DNA of 64,000 bases from Camillea tinctor (Eukaryota > Ascomycota > Sordariomycetes > Xylariales > Xylariaceae): positions 850-64,849 of the forward strand of contig MU394081.1 in NCBI GenBank assembly GCA_022578605.1, written 5' to 3'. Under the pieces are notes generated by a model. It did not search any database. It saw only the letters and a list, made by a program, of their open reading frames with translations, and was not told the DNA's origin. Numbering within the stretch: the first letter of the stretch is position 1; every line of letters begins with the position of its first letter. The translations under genes and the position numbers were made by a program. Positions 12,308-23,267 of the stretch are shown one piece after another.

Positions 12308-15037
12308 GGTGATCGCTCGTTGGTGTAGCGATCACCAGATTGACAGCTAGTATTGTTAATTTCTTTTACGAGAAACATCGGGGATTCATCAATGCCTACA
12401 AATCATTTAGAGTGCTGGATCTCGAGAAACACGTCACCCGCGTACATTCTTACACGGCAGCTACGCAGAGGTTCGGCCAACACCTCATGCCATTACTGTC
12501 TTCTCCTCCCCTCTGCCCCCCCTTACCTCCCCTAGGGTGCTCACCATGTCTGTATCATACGATGGGCACTATCGAATTCGATTAATGAGTTTCGTCTAGT
12601 AAGTATGGTCAACAAGTCGGTACGCCATATAGAGTTTACAATTGTTAACTGGGCAAGAAAGATATTTTGCTATTAGACAACCAATCTCATACGAGGAGGA
12701 CCGATGATAAACTCTTGGAAAATGTTACATGTATCGTAAGATGTTAGAAGTCACCGAGCTGTCTGACACGTACATATCAATCTAACTGGGATATATCTAG
12801 GCCGTATGTCTTTATGTGCTCTTGTTGATAACAACTATCAGACCAAAAAGCCGGGTACCTAATGAAAGTCTCCCCGAGCCCATCTTCGCGACCCCTTTCT
12901 TGGCTGGAATGGTTTGGCGTCCATAATCACAAACCTAAGCTGGTCAACATGCTACTTTTTGAAATCTCTAGCTCTGATCCTCTCCTAGATCAAAACATCT
13001 AACACATCATAGCTCCTACCTTTTTGCTCGAGGAGGCGCGAGAGTGCCCATATCCAACACAAAAAACATAGCCCAGCCTAAAGTAATGCATCCTTGTGCC
13101 CCTGATTCAAACTTAGCAGGTCCACCGTCCGAGAATCCACGGTCACACTAAAATCATCTACATTTTAGTACATCTAGCACTTGGATGATTCTTCTGATGA
13201 CGCATATTGTAACATATCAGGATAAACCTAGCCCTGGACCAAATTAGCATGGTTGCCTTCTTGGTAAGGCCCTCGATAGTTTTCTACGGCAATCGTGCGT
13301 TTGTTCAGATTAATTGTGCAAAGCATGGTTTCACTGTCATAGTATACAAGCTTCTTGATGAGGAGCCGATAGCTGATTATGATTATTCGGATTATATAAA
13401 TATCTTAACATACGAGTTAGCTTGATGCTGTGAGTGATTCACAAGCAAAGCAGGCAGTGTCGGGTTACTAGATTGACTACATATCTGTGTATGCCTCTTC
13501 AGCACCTCCTCACGACCCTCAAATTTTTCAGGGACTAGTCACCAGGTAGAAGTTGGGGACGACCCCCGTGTAGAGGCTAAGACTGAAGTTAACTCTCTGA
13601 TAGAAATATGTTCATGGTTTGTACCGTAGGATATATCAGGGTGTAAAGGGGACACGCGCATAATGGTTATATCCGCAGTATTTCTACTCGTATACTCACA
13701 TCAAATTTACTGTTTCTTAACTCAGGAAAGTTGACCATCCTGCTTGATGGAATATAAAATACAATACTTCGAATCACTGTTGTATAGAATAGGAAAGCTT
13801 CCATTATCATAGCAATCCACAACAGCATACTTCGGTGGCCAGACAGCCTTAGCCAACACTATACCAATAAATCTATAATCAAGCACACCTGAAGTTTCTC
13901 CGTACCGAATAACACCTCACTAGACCGTAACCTCATCCAGCTCATATCAAGCATGTTTTTTTTTATTGAGGCCTTGGGTTTGTCATACGTGCATACCAGC
14001 ATCTCCTCACTCATGATATTATCCTTTCTTGCACTCAATATTGAACAACATGCCTATTTCTAGATCATTTGCCAGTTACAAACCACTTACGTATTCTGGA
14101 TATGAGTACGAATTACATCTAGTTGGGAAATAACACAGCTTACCATATTTGATAGATTTATATTATATAGGTAGGTTAATCTGTCAGCGACCCCTGACGA
14201 TAGATCTCGTTACTAACCTTCAATGTATGAGCAATATAAGCGATAGATACAGTGTATGCGATCATGATGTTGAAGTGACAGACTTTTTTAGACCCCATTC
14301 CCCTTTGCTGCCCGCACAGCCATATAATCAGGAAAAGGGGTAAGAGGGCCAACTTCCTGGTAGCTTATGTGCTACCTACGTATTGGCAAGCCATTAACGT
14401 CATATTACCAATAACTCTAGCTTGTGTGGAGCAATATCTTTCTTTTCTTCGTATCGTGGCAAATGCATCCCTATATGCCGATTGGTATCCGGGGTGTGCG
14501 GAACTGCACATCCGCAAATGATAGGTAGGTCAATGGATGGATCTCGACTTAGCAGAATGCGGGGTGCGTTTACAGATAACGGACATAACGAACTATGGGT
14601 TAGCTGCCCCCACGGAGCGGAAGCGTTTGCATGAAACAATCCGAGGAGATACTACCTACCTCACGTGTTCTCGTAATGAAGTCTGTATGTATAGATGCAG
14701 GTAGGTAGGTGGGTAGGTAGGTAGTGATACCACCGACAAACGGGATTCGTTCGGGGTCTCTCAAGTTGGTAGGTAGCCGAACTGATAAGACAGGAGTTTT
14801 GCTTTTACACCGGACAGTATTTCGGACAGCCAGAGAGAAATATGACTAAAAGGAGCAATGAACGAAAAGCTATAAGAAGGGCTGGCTTCGCTGATACACT
14901 AGATATAATAGATCATTGCTATCATCAACCATTGACCACCATAAATTATCACGTCAGGACAACTTTTTGACTCTTCATCCCTTCATTCCGTCCCCTTTAT
15001 TGTCATCATCGTTATCACCATCGTCTTCGCCGTCATC
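12308..15037. other. Gene-poor AT-rich stretch
   Basis: 2.7 kb with no supportable gene. The longest suggestive run without a stop is 64 codons on the minus strand (13916-13722), without an ATG. Stop density in the surrounding frames is what chance predicts. A tandem of TAGGTAGGT units sits at 14700-14735. The right end is the promoter of the ABM/zinc-ribbon gene. Confidence 0.55.
14871..14876 (+). promoter_or_regulatory. TATA box of the ABM/zinc-ribbon gene
   Basis: TATAAG preceded by AAAAGC, 167 bp before the ATG at 15038. The leader after it is pyrimidine-rich with ATCATC repeats. Spacing resembles the bicupin gene's TATA box (163 bp). Confidence 0.45.
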
Positions 15038-15535
15038 ATGCCTATCTACCTTAGCATGCAAAGAGTACGCTTCTCCAGCCCGGACGCCTACGAGAAGTTC
15101 AAGGTCCTCTTCGCGGACACGCGGCGACACCTCATGAAGCTACCGGGGTTCCTGCACTTGACGTGGTGGGAGCACCCGGACGACCCGAGCTGGTACAACG
15201 AGTGTTCTTTCTGGACCAGCCGCGGCGCGCTGTACGACTGGCACAAAGACACCTACCACAAGTACTGCAAGACGTGGGCCTCCAACGGCGCCATCATGGA
15301 AGATATCATCACCAACTTCGAGCTCGTCGGCACGCGGCTGCTGCGCATCTGCCCCGTGTGCAACCACACGCAGGACAAGAAGTACGACCTCGCGCAGGAG
15401 CAGGCTGTGCTACGAGAGCAGTGTCCCCAGTGCGGGTTTCACTTCCCCGTCCTCGAGGAGACGCCGTCTAGCTTCGCTGTGTTTAAGGATGCCGTCATAG
15501 AAGGTGACGGGGCCAAGAAAGAAACTTCTGCATGA
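15038..15535 (+). CDS. Conserved small protein: ABM-like domain plus C-terminal zinc ribbon
   Basis: Intronless, 165 residues, ATG at 15038 in the context CATCATG. Residues 1-105 look like an antibiotic-biosynthesis-monooxygenase-like (dimeric alpha/beta barrel) domain: a first strand IYLSMQRVRF, then a helix, KLPGFLHLTWWEHPDDPSWY, ECSFWTSRGALYDWH and a final helix. After it comes a four-cysteine zinc ribbon CPVC-x20-CPQCGFHFPV (about residues 119-150). ABM-fold proteins act as cofactor-poor oxygenases or as small structural and sensor domains; the substrate here is unknown. Codons strongly prefer G/C at the third position, unlike SPP2. It is followed 1.1 kb later by the bicupin gene on the same strand. 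I recognise the folds but not a named function. Confidence 0.72.
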   Translation: MPIYLSMQRVRFSSPDAYEKFKVLFADTRRHLMKLPGFLHLTWWEHPDDPSWYNECSFWTSRGALYDWHKDTYHKYCKTWASNGAIMEDIITNFELVGTRLLRICPVCNHTQDKKYDLAQEQAVLREQCPQCGFHFPVLEETPSSFAVFKDAVIEGDGAKKETSA

Positions 15536-16654
15536 AATAGGGGCTGGGATTGGATAGATAGACATATAGGGGGTAGTAGGTCTAGGTGTATGGACGAGAA
15601 TAACAGGTCATATGGGTTTTGTAAGATATATTAACTAGCATGGTATATATTTCATGCCATCAGCATTAACGTACGCGATCTTTGATCAATAAACGTGTTG
15701 TACAAAAACACCCCTTTGTAACAACTTCTCAATCGTAAGCCGATGGTAACATTTCCCTCGTCATATATCGTGATAGACCTTCTAATAACAAACTCCGTGA
15801 ATCAATATTCTAAGTGACTTGATACAGATATCATTGATCTTGTGAAAAAAAAAACACTTTTATAATTATTATCTTCTCCCTTTTCTTCTTTTTCGTTGGG
15901 GTATATTGGTTCAGGTTCATCAGCATAACATCAGACTCTAACCCTTTCTTCTCTCCTCGTTAGATGTCCCTCTTGGGACCACAGCTAAAAGTGCCGATAA
16001 CAAGACTAGAACTCCTCATACGATTTTCGAAGCTAACGGTAGCGTAGATGGAGTAGACCGCGCCATCTCCAACATCATCCTCACCTTAGGCCGGATCTAC
16101 CATATCACGTGCGGAAGCTAACATCCGCACATATCCTCCTGATGATTGGATGAGCTCCCTCGGTGAAGTCTCCCGCACGAGGGGCCAATCATCACCACTT
16201 CCAGGTCGATCTTGTCGAGTGGTATCAGGTGCGGATCGAACATTTCAAGGGTGTGATGCCTTCGTAATGTCAGTTCTGGTTCGCTCTAGCCCGTAAGACT
16301 ATTCGCAGGAGCGCTTGTCGTGGAATAGCAATGGGTGATCAGACCTCAGGCGGGAGTTGCACATCCTCTTCCCCCGCCTTCGTTTCCCCAATTGGCTTCG
16401 AACCTGAGTCTCGATGCCAGACATGATAAAATCAAAACAGTAGAGGAGAGATCATTGGTAAAAGAAGAATAGCAGCAGTAAATCTGACGGGTATAAAAAC
16501 CAACAACAGATCCCCTTCAGACGTGTAGGCATAGAGAGCAGAATCAATCAACATATCAAAAACCAAAACTTCGATTCCGATCTACCCTCATCACACCAAA
16601 AGCATCCACCTTCCCCCTTTTCTACTTTAGTCCAATCCATCATCTCCATCCACA
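15536..16654. other. Intergenic: 3' of ABM gene and bicupin promoter
   Basis: 1.1 kb. The left part is the AT-rich 3' flank. The right part is the bicupin promoter with a TATA box at 16492 and a leader rich in A and C. No gene or RNA seen. Confidence 0.6.
16492..16498 (+). promoter_or_regulatory. TATA box of the bicupin gene
   Basis: TATAAAA within GGGTATAAAAACC, 163 bp before the ATG at 16655. A TATA this close to consensus suggests a regulated rather than housekeeping promoter. Confidence 0.5.
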
Positions 16655-17491
16655 ATGGCCCAACCCACAACCCACGTAGTCCACGGCAGCAGCCCCGTCC
16701 CACCGGCCTCGGAGTGGATTCCATTCGAGTGGGAGGAGCCCAAGCTCGGCAAGCAAGTGTTCGGCGAAGTGAGCATAGCGCGGAAGTTCGGCACGAGCGG
16801 GAACCTCACCTCGGGGTTCTGGCGGACCTCGGGCGGCGCCAACGCGGACGGGTCCTTCAGAGCGACCTACTCGGCGCCGCTGGGCGACGAAACCGCCTGC
16901 GTGATCGACGGCAGCGCGACGCTGACCGTAGTCGCCACGGGGCAGACATACAGGGTCGGGCCGGGCAGCATCATCAGCGCGCCGAAGAACCTGGAGGTGG
17001 TATGGCACATCGACGCGCCCTTCTTCAAGAAGTGGTGGTGCATCTGGGACGGGACGCGCCCCGCGCCGAGCCCGCCCGCCGGGCTGGCTGTCCACGACGC
17101 GAGCGATAACCCCGCCGAGTGGGCGGACTACCGCTTCACGGAGCCGGCGGAGGGGCCGCTCGTGGCGGGCGAGCTGTATTTTATCCGGACCGGGGGCAGC
17201 ACGGGCACGATGCTCAGCGGGGTGTGGCGCTCCGGCAAGGGGATTGCCGGGTCGGATGTGGATGCGCGGGGGGCACTGACGACGCCGTACACGGGGGTGC
17301 TGGGCGATGAGACGATTTTTTTGCTCGAGGGCGAGGTGGAGGTCACGGAGACGGACTCGGGGAAGAAGCATGACTTTAAGGCGGGTGATGCGATTGGGTT
17401 GACGTCCGGGATGCACATTACTTGGGTTTCTAAGGGCCCCTTTTCCAAGAAGCTGTGGGTTATCACGCGCGATGAGGTCAAGAAGGATTAG
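16655..17491 (+). CDS. Bicupin (tandem Cupin_3/EutQ-like) protein
   Basis: Intronless, 278 residues, start MAQPTTHVVHG. Two homologous beta-barrel halves are visible. Half 1, about residues 30-130, has VSIARKFGTSGNLTSGFWR, APLGDETACVIDGSATL and PGSIISAPKNLEVVWHI. Half 2, about 165-270, has GELYFIRTGGSTGTMLSGVW, GVLGDETIFLLEGEVEV and AGDAIGLTSGMHITWVSKG. The LGDET...(I/L)xG pair in each half marks the Cupin_3 (DUF861) branch seen in EutQ-like proteins and ureidoglycine aminohydrolase. Neither half shows the classical HxH metal motif, so enzyme activity is uncertain. Codons are very GC-rich at position three. The Zn2Cys6 regulator gene converges on it from the right, which makes local regulation possible but unproven. 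Confidence 0.8.
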   Translation: MAQPTTHVVHGSSPVPPASEWIPFEWEEPKLGKQVFGEVSIARKFGTSGNLTSGFWRTSGGANADGSFRATYSAPLGDETACVIDGSATLTVVATGQTYRVGPGSIISAPKNLEVVWHIDAPFFKKWWCIWDGTRPAPSPPAGLAVHDASDNPAEWADYRFTEPAEGPLVAGELYFIRTGGSTGTMLSGVWRSGKGIAGSDVDARGALTTPYTGVLGDETIFLLEGEVEVTETDSGKKHDFKAGDAIGLTSGMHITWVSKGPFSKKLWVITRDEVKKD

Positions 17492-18316
17492 GTTGGGTTT
17501 TCTGAGAAAGGCGGCTGTCGCTATCATTTGAGAGGGTTTCCTTTTTTTGTTATGCGGTGCAATTTTGATGAGTTATTAGGGGTTGTCCCGAGCCAGCGTA
17601 GTCTATTGGGGGGTGGCAATTGTTAAGGGGTGAAATCCACATGATAACAGCAAGGCTCCTAGTGTATATAAATGTTTTCTTTTCCTAGTTACTAAATCCA
17701 ATACCTCCTTTACTCGTAGTTAGAAGTGTTCATGTAAGCTAGACAGCATGACCCTTTGGGGAGAGGCATGTGCTTATTGCAGCTTTCAATTCCTTGCCTG
17801 ATTTCCGCATGAGGAATGTTTCAAAGATGCCAGTTCACTCAATACGCTAGAGAGGCACCCGAGATGTTACGAACTGAAGACGTATTTCCCATAACTCTCT
17901 CTCTCGCTGAAGAAAATCCCTGAATCGCGTTGCTAGATCTCGGAAACAATATCAGCTGAAGCGAGCCCAAAGTTTATAACTTCCACCTTCTAGTAAGGTA
18001 ACCCCCTATCTTCTCCATAATTTGCCATCAAGGGCGGATTCCATTTCAAGAAGAGACAGCTTCAAGCTTGCGTTCAAATTTTTTTTTTTTTTAATTTGCG
18101 CTATGTACTAAAATTACCTATAATGTACTTTGTATAGTGCCAGATATTTCACGGTCTTCACTTCGCGGTATAATTTAGGTTGGATCATTCCTGTTGCTAG
18201 TGAACCAACCTTAGCTGTGATAGTAAGGACAGGGACTTCATGTAATGTATAGACCTTCGAGCACACGTTCACGGAATAACTGCCATTGATTGTTACCTGA
18301 ATTGCCTTAAAGAGCA
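17492..18316. other. Convergent intergenic region (bicupin / Zn2Cys6 regulator)
   Basis: 825 bp between two 3' ends. AT-rich, with an A/T run near 18081-18092. No gene, RNA or repeat seen. Confidence 0.6.
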
Positions 18317-20285
18317 CTAAATCGGAATTTCTTGCATCAAACGACAGGCGTTGTCTTGGTTGATGGCCCATTGGATAGCCTCAAGTTCGACCCCGGTAAT
18401 ATCTAGATCAATGGGAGGGAGGTCATACCATAGCGTTTGATCAAGTTCTTGCTCTGGTGGCCTGGTCTGAATACTTGGCCCGCTGGTCTGATTCGAGTCT
18501 AGAGGATGGCTAAACCTCAGTGGTAGCGCCTTAGTCACCCCCCATCGGGCAGCTAGGCCTTGAATGTACCGGATGGCACGGCTAGCTTGGCGTTCCCATA
18601 CGTTCCGAATTTCCTCGAGGCTTTCGAGACATACCTTTAACCGACGCCAGGAGCGACGATGTACTGTTGGGTCCGTGGAAGTTGCGAGGAGCAGATGAAT
18701 AGTCGCTGCTCGTACCGTGAAGTATATGACAACAGGTGGAGAATCAGTAAGCTGATATATTTTTCGAAACCGGAAGAGGATATCAGTGTGTGAAGAAGCT
18801 CCTCTAACCATTTCTTGGAGGCATTGGAGTTGTTCACCATTGCTCTGGCCCAGAAAGGGTAGATTCAGTGTGATCGGCGAAGTGTCGAAAGCCATTTGGA
18901 GAAAGTATGGAAATGGATGCCCGTCAATCTGGCCTGGTTCTAACTTTAGGCGAGGGTCTATAGAGTCTCTCAAGTTCATCAGAGCCTTGCAACAATCAAG
19001 CCGTAGACTAATTCGTTGAGTCTCGGGCATCAGGTCGAATCGAGGCGTGTATAAGACATTCATGTAGTAACCGTGGAGTCTCCAGAGAGCCCATAAATGA
19101 TCAAAATATAGCTTCTCTATAGTGATTGGTATTCCTGGCATAATCGCCATATGGTAACGCGGGATTTGAATGTCGTGTCGCCACGGAATAGAAGACATGC
19201 GTCCCAGCAAGGCGGCACATATTCTATCCACAGCAGAGAACGACCAGAACGCGCTTAGCTTGTCGTGGAAATCACCACGCTGCTTTTCTTGCTCGATAGT
19301 TTCGGGTGACCAGTCAAAAACACCAAGCTGCTGAAGCAAAGCCGCTGCCATACAATTAAACATCCATGTACGCGTAGGGTTCCCTCCAACAGTAAGTTCG
19401 CGCCAGACCAGAATCGACAATGCACGAACCACGACCAGAGTTGCTTCTGGCGTAACGCAAGCTCTCATCACCATGCGTTCAGCGCATTGGACCAACCCGT
19501 CTCCGACGTGATACTCACGGGTGACGACTGTCGAGGCGCTAATAATGGCCAATAATAGCACTAACATGTGATACGGCTGATCAAGAGATGGTGTAAGCTC
19601 CGATAAGCATTCATCATCGATGAGGCATTCAAAGCGGTTGATTCGCTCTGAGAAGCATTGGAACGCCGCTCTTCGAAACTCGGAATCGTGAATCCTAGAG
19701 GGCCATGCTGGAATCACATCCCAGTCAGAAGGCGGAGCGGGATCTAGCTGAGAATGAGGCTCTAATAAATATATGCTGGCTGAGCCAAGACCACTGGGAT
19801 TTACTCGTCGTTGGGTCAGCTGGCTAATCTCTCGGGCCGCATGAGAAGTCCAGTCGAGTCCATGGCTCTCCAATGGAGCACTCGTGGCATTGGCGGGATT
19901 TGGCAGACGTGGTCTGTCGGTACGGGCTGCGTCCCTCGAAGAAGCCCCGACCAATGTCTCGACGAGCGAGGTCAGACGGCCAATTTCTGAACGAAGATGC
20001 TCAGTATATTCTCTGCAAAGACTATTAGTCTTGAGGTGGTCACTTTTATGTGCATTTGGAACAGTACACAAACCCGCGTGACTGGTGTGGTAGTCGTGTG
20101 CCATATACGCAATGTTTCGAGCGCCGACGACACAAGTTGCAAATGGGACGGCTTCCATCACACTGGGTAGGTACTGTTAGCTCTGGTGTAATACTGCCTT
20201 TAACCAATGATCATAACCGTACCTTTCTCTTCCCCTGACGACACGGTTCGCAGGCGATCGCGATGCGACGACGATCAACACTCAT
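18317..20285 (-). CDS. Zn2Cys6 fungal-specific transcription factor
   Basis: Three exons: 20285-20223, 20162-20074 and 20012-18317, for 615 residues. Intron 1 (20222-20163) is GTACGG...CTAAC...CAG; intron 2 (20073-20013) is GTTTGT...CTAAT...GCAG. The single-frame reading misses the DNA-binding domain. Splicing restores ACEPCRQGKRK joined to CDGSRPICNLC and RRRSKHCVYG, a complete binuclear cluster C-x2-C-x6-C-x6-C-x2-C-x6-C at about residues 12-39. A short linker and a coiled-coil (YTEHLRSEIGRLTSLVETLV) follow. The middle homology region spans roughly residues 140-480, with PYHMLVLLLAIISASTVVTR, AFWSFSAVDRICAALLG and LYFDHLWALWRLHGYYM. Such proteins bind CGG half-sites as dimers in the nucleus. 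The target pathway is unknown; the bicupin next door is a candidate. The second intron's donor is my choice among alternatives because it keeps CVY and the phase. Confidence 0.85.
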
Positions 20286-23267
20286 ACTCAGGTGGATTTT
20301 AAACTTAAAACTTATTTATGAGATATTATCGAAACTGTTTTTATGTCCCTTCCCCTTCACTACACTGATACTTATTCATTAAAGTTTGTGGAGGTGCAGG
20401 ATGGAGGATGCGGAGTGTGGGGTGTGATGTCTGATGGGTTGCATTTATCATGGCCAGGAACGTAGAATCCATGCTAGTGACTAACCTAGACTTATCTTTC
20501 CTTTTCTGTTGATGATTACCTGGTACTGATAGGCTTTGCATAACTAGCATAGTGCTAAGACTTCAAGTTTAAGGTTTCAATGGTTCTGGGGTGCTGATCA
20601 AGTGTGAGGTAGATGGAGATGAGAGGAGATAACATGAATGTGGTGTGGTAGTTGTAAGAACGACGGAGCTAAGTCTCTGGTGCGCCTGGGGATGGTTTAT
20701 AGTCTTATCAATCGTTACGTTATCAGCTTCTACATTCCGCCAATAGTGCTTCTTATTTTACGAAGTTGGGCTGAGATAAGTCATTCTCTGTTTTGGGGCT
20801 AGTAAGATGATACTAGTAGTATAAAACGTCTCGAAGCTTCGGGTACTGTATGATTGATTTAGGTGTTATATCTATAATCCGTTTTGTACCACTTGAAGTT
20901 ATAGTACTCAGAGTTATCAATGACAATACTAAGAGGTTGTTTGTTATCAATAACCCCTTACATTGTTAGAGTAAAGTCTTATTAGTTCTTGTTTACCTAG
21001 TCTTCTCCCCTAAGGCAAAATGTGTCGTATGTCCTATGAAACGAACACGTTAAGTATACCTACTATAGATAAAATGCTATTAGTATAGTGTAACCATTCA
21101 AAATGCCAACTACTAGGTAGTTTTAGTGTTGACCATAAGGCGATTTATCACACCACGGAAAACTCTAAGGATAACAACTAGTTTGAACACTTAAACCCTA
21201 ACGGTATTGTCCATTTTACGCATCTTAAAAAATACATAACTTATGTGATTTCTCTTTTCGAAATATCTTGACTCGGCATGTCTATCTACAAATATCATTA
21301 CTTGAACCTTTATCAGAAGTAAGAGTCTTACCACTTGTTCTAACAGGCTATGCTAAGAGTAATCGAAGCCTTCTCTGATTGCACTAGTATTATTCAAACC
21401 AAATTGATGGAAGATAGGAACTTTCTTAAGAATATTTATACATAGAAAGGAAGACATTTCTCTGTAGAAACAGACTATTTCAATAAGTCTAAAGCAACTC
21501 GTTATACCATGTGAGCAAAAGCTTCACACAATAACTAACTGGCCATTGTACCCTGATTCCGTATTATATATGTTGCATCCTGGGACGTAACACGAAGGAC
21601 TGAAAGTAGGTTGACGAGAATACTTTTGCTTTGGATCTCATATCAGATGACAATAGCTTCTAGCACACACCCACCTCAAGCCTTGGAAGCTTTAGTTTAT
21701 ATAGTAAATACTGATACTGATGTTGTTGGCCACATGTACATAGTATATAGGATAGGTATATTTTGTAGTAGAATATTCTACAATATCAAAATTATCAGCT
21801 TCTCGGGGTTAACATGCAAGATATAAGAAAGGGTTCTTTTCAAATATACTTGGTAGGTATTCAAGAAGACGCTTGACATGTTTTCTGCGAATGGCTATGC
21901 TCTTTAAGGAATGACAGCTCTTCACTGAAGAAGGAGAGATGACACCACAGACTATAGTAATACAACTAAGATCGAACACGCACGTACAAATCACCTTCCA
22001 AGCCTCGGCTTTCGATGATTGGCTGCTCCCTAGATTCGTTATCAGATAAATACCTGTGTAGAGACTATATTGAGCATCTGTTATAATTTATCTGCATGAC
22101 GACTTATACGTACCAATGAACGTCGCGGCTTAATGTATATTCTTGTAGTTGCTCTGGTAATTGCATGCAACATATATCAAGTATGCACGTAGGTAGGTTT
22201 TAGCAAGTTATGTAACTACTAGTAGGTCTTGATAAGACACTAGGTTGGGTACTAGTTACACATGTAGAATGTTACTAGTCTCTACAACTGCATAGGTACT
22301 TAGTGACCTATATAAGAAGTTATCGATGTCACTATGTGATGTGATGTGATCGGACCCCGAGGCTACCGACTTTGATATGCACGTGTAAATCAGTAAAAGG
22401 TACTTACCTACATAACCTATACCTACTAGGTTAAGTAGTTGCAGGTACATATGTGTAGATATCCTATGCTCTTTTGCTTTCCCCAACTTCCAACCTTCCC
22501 CCTTTTATTTTTGTTCTGACCACGTACGTAGCTTCAGATGGATATGGGATCTACAATTCAGATCAAAAAAAGAGAGACCTTCCAATCAAAAACTTTTAAA
22601 ATTAATAATTGCCCTAGCCCCTGTAGATTTTTTTTTTCGAGTGCAACTCACCTCGCTAACCTAGTGGCTTTTACATGGAATAGGAGAAAGAGAGAAAAAA
22701 AAAAGAGAGAAAACAAGTAGAAGAAGACACATGTGTCTTCTTAGATGTACATGGATAGTAGGTGTAGAGGTGTAGGTTGTAATGTTGAATCGGCGCCAAG
22801 ATTCAGGAGATTGGCGTTGGGACCGTTCTGGCTGCTCTCTAGTAGGCTAGCTTCAGTGGGGCATTACAGCGAATTCAGCACGTTGTTGTCCCCTTAGCTC
22901 GTTCTAGCTTTCCACTACAGACGGAGCTTCAGGGTCTTTCCTTCAAGGGGCCCCAGAGAGCCCCAACTGCCAGCCACTCAGAGACAGCAATTGTCCAATT
23001 GAATCGTAATTGCAACGAAACAACCCAAAAGGAGGAGGAGGGGGGAGGGGGAGGAAGGAGGCGGTCTGTCCCGGACTTGTTTCTCTAAGAAAACTTTCGA
23101 GTAACCACACTTTAATTTTCTTCTTCTTCTTTTTTTTTTAAGGTTTTCTTTCCTTCCCTTCTTCTTCTTCTTTTTCTTTTCTATTACTTTTACTTCTTCC
23201 CTCTCACAAAACTTGGAAGGTTTTACTTACGCTCTGCCAACATCAGTTGGCACTGGAGACTTTCACC
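20286..23267. other. Divergent AT-rich intergenic region
   Basis: 3.0 kb between the Zn2Cys6 gene and the methyltransferase gene. From 20,300 to 22,500 it is AT-rich with many stops in all frames and no recognisable gene. The right part (22.75-23.26 kb) is the methyltransferase promoter with a long TTC/CTT pyrimidine-rich leader. It also contains a 22-bp perfect palindrome. Confidence 0.6.
22721..22742. repeat. 22-bp perfect palindrome
   Basis: Two 11-nt arms, AAGAAGACACA and its exact reverse complement, meet with no spacer. It lies 526 bp before the methyltransferase ATG, right after a purine-rich run. It could be a dimeric protein binding site or a cruciform-forming element. Confidence 0.8.

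Noticed and set aside
12840..14340. Protein-like minus-strand stretches resembling a mutated pseudogene, including a 64-codon open run at 13916-13722 and a possible intron near 13385-13425
   Set aside because: Stop codons in the stitched frame occur about as often as chance predicts, there is no ATG, and no family is recognised. A translated search against fungal proteins would decide.
18380..18400. tRNA-like TTCGA motifs, here and in other places such as 16395 and 31236
   Set aside because: No matching T-arm, acceptor stem or A box could be folded around any of them.
20040..20161. Reading the Zn2Cys6 gene as starting at 20161 in one exon
   Set aside because: It yields a scrambled N-terminus without the zinc cluster, while the spliced model restores all six cysteines in phase.
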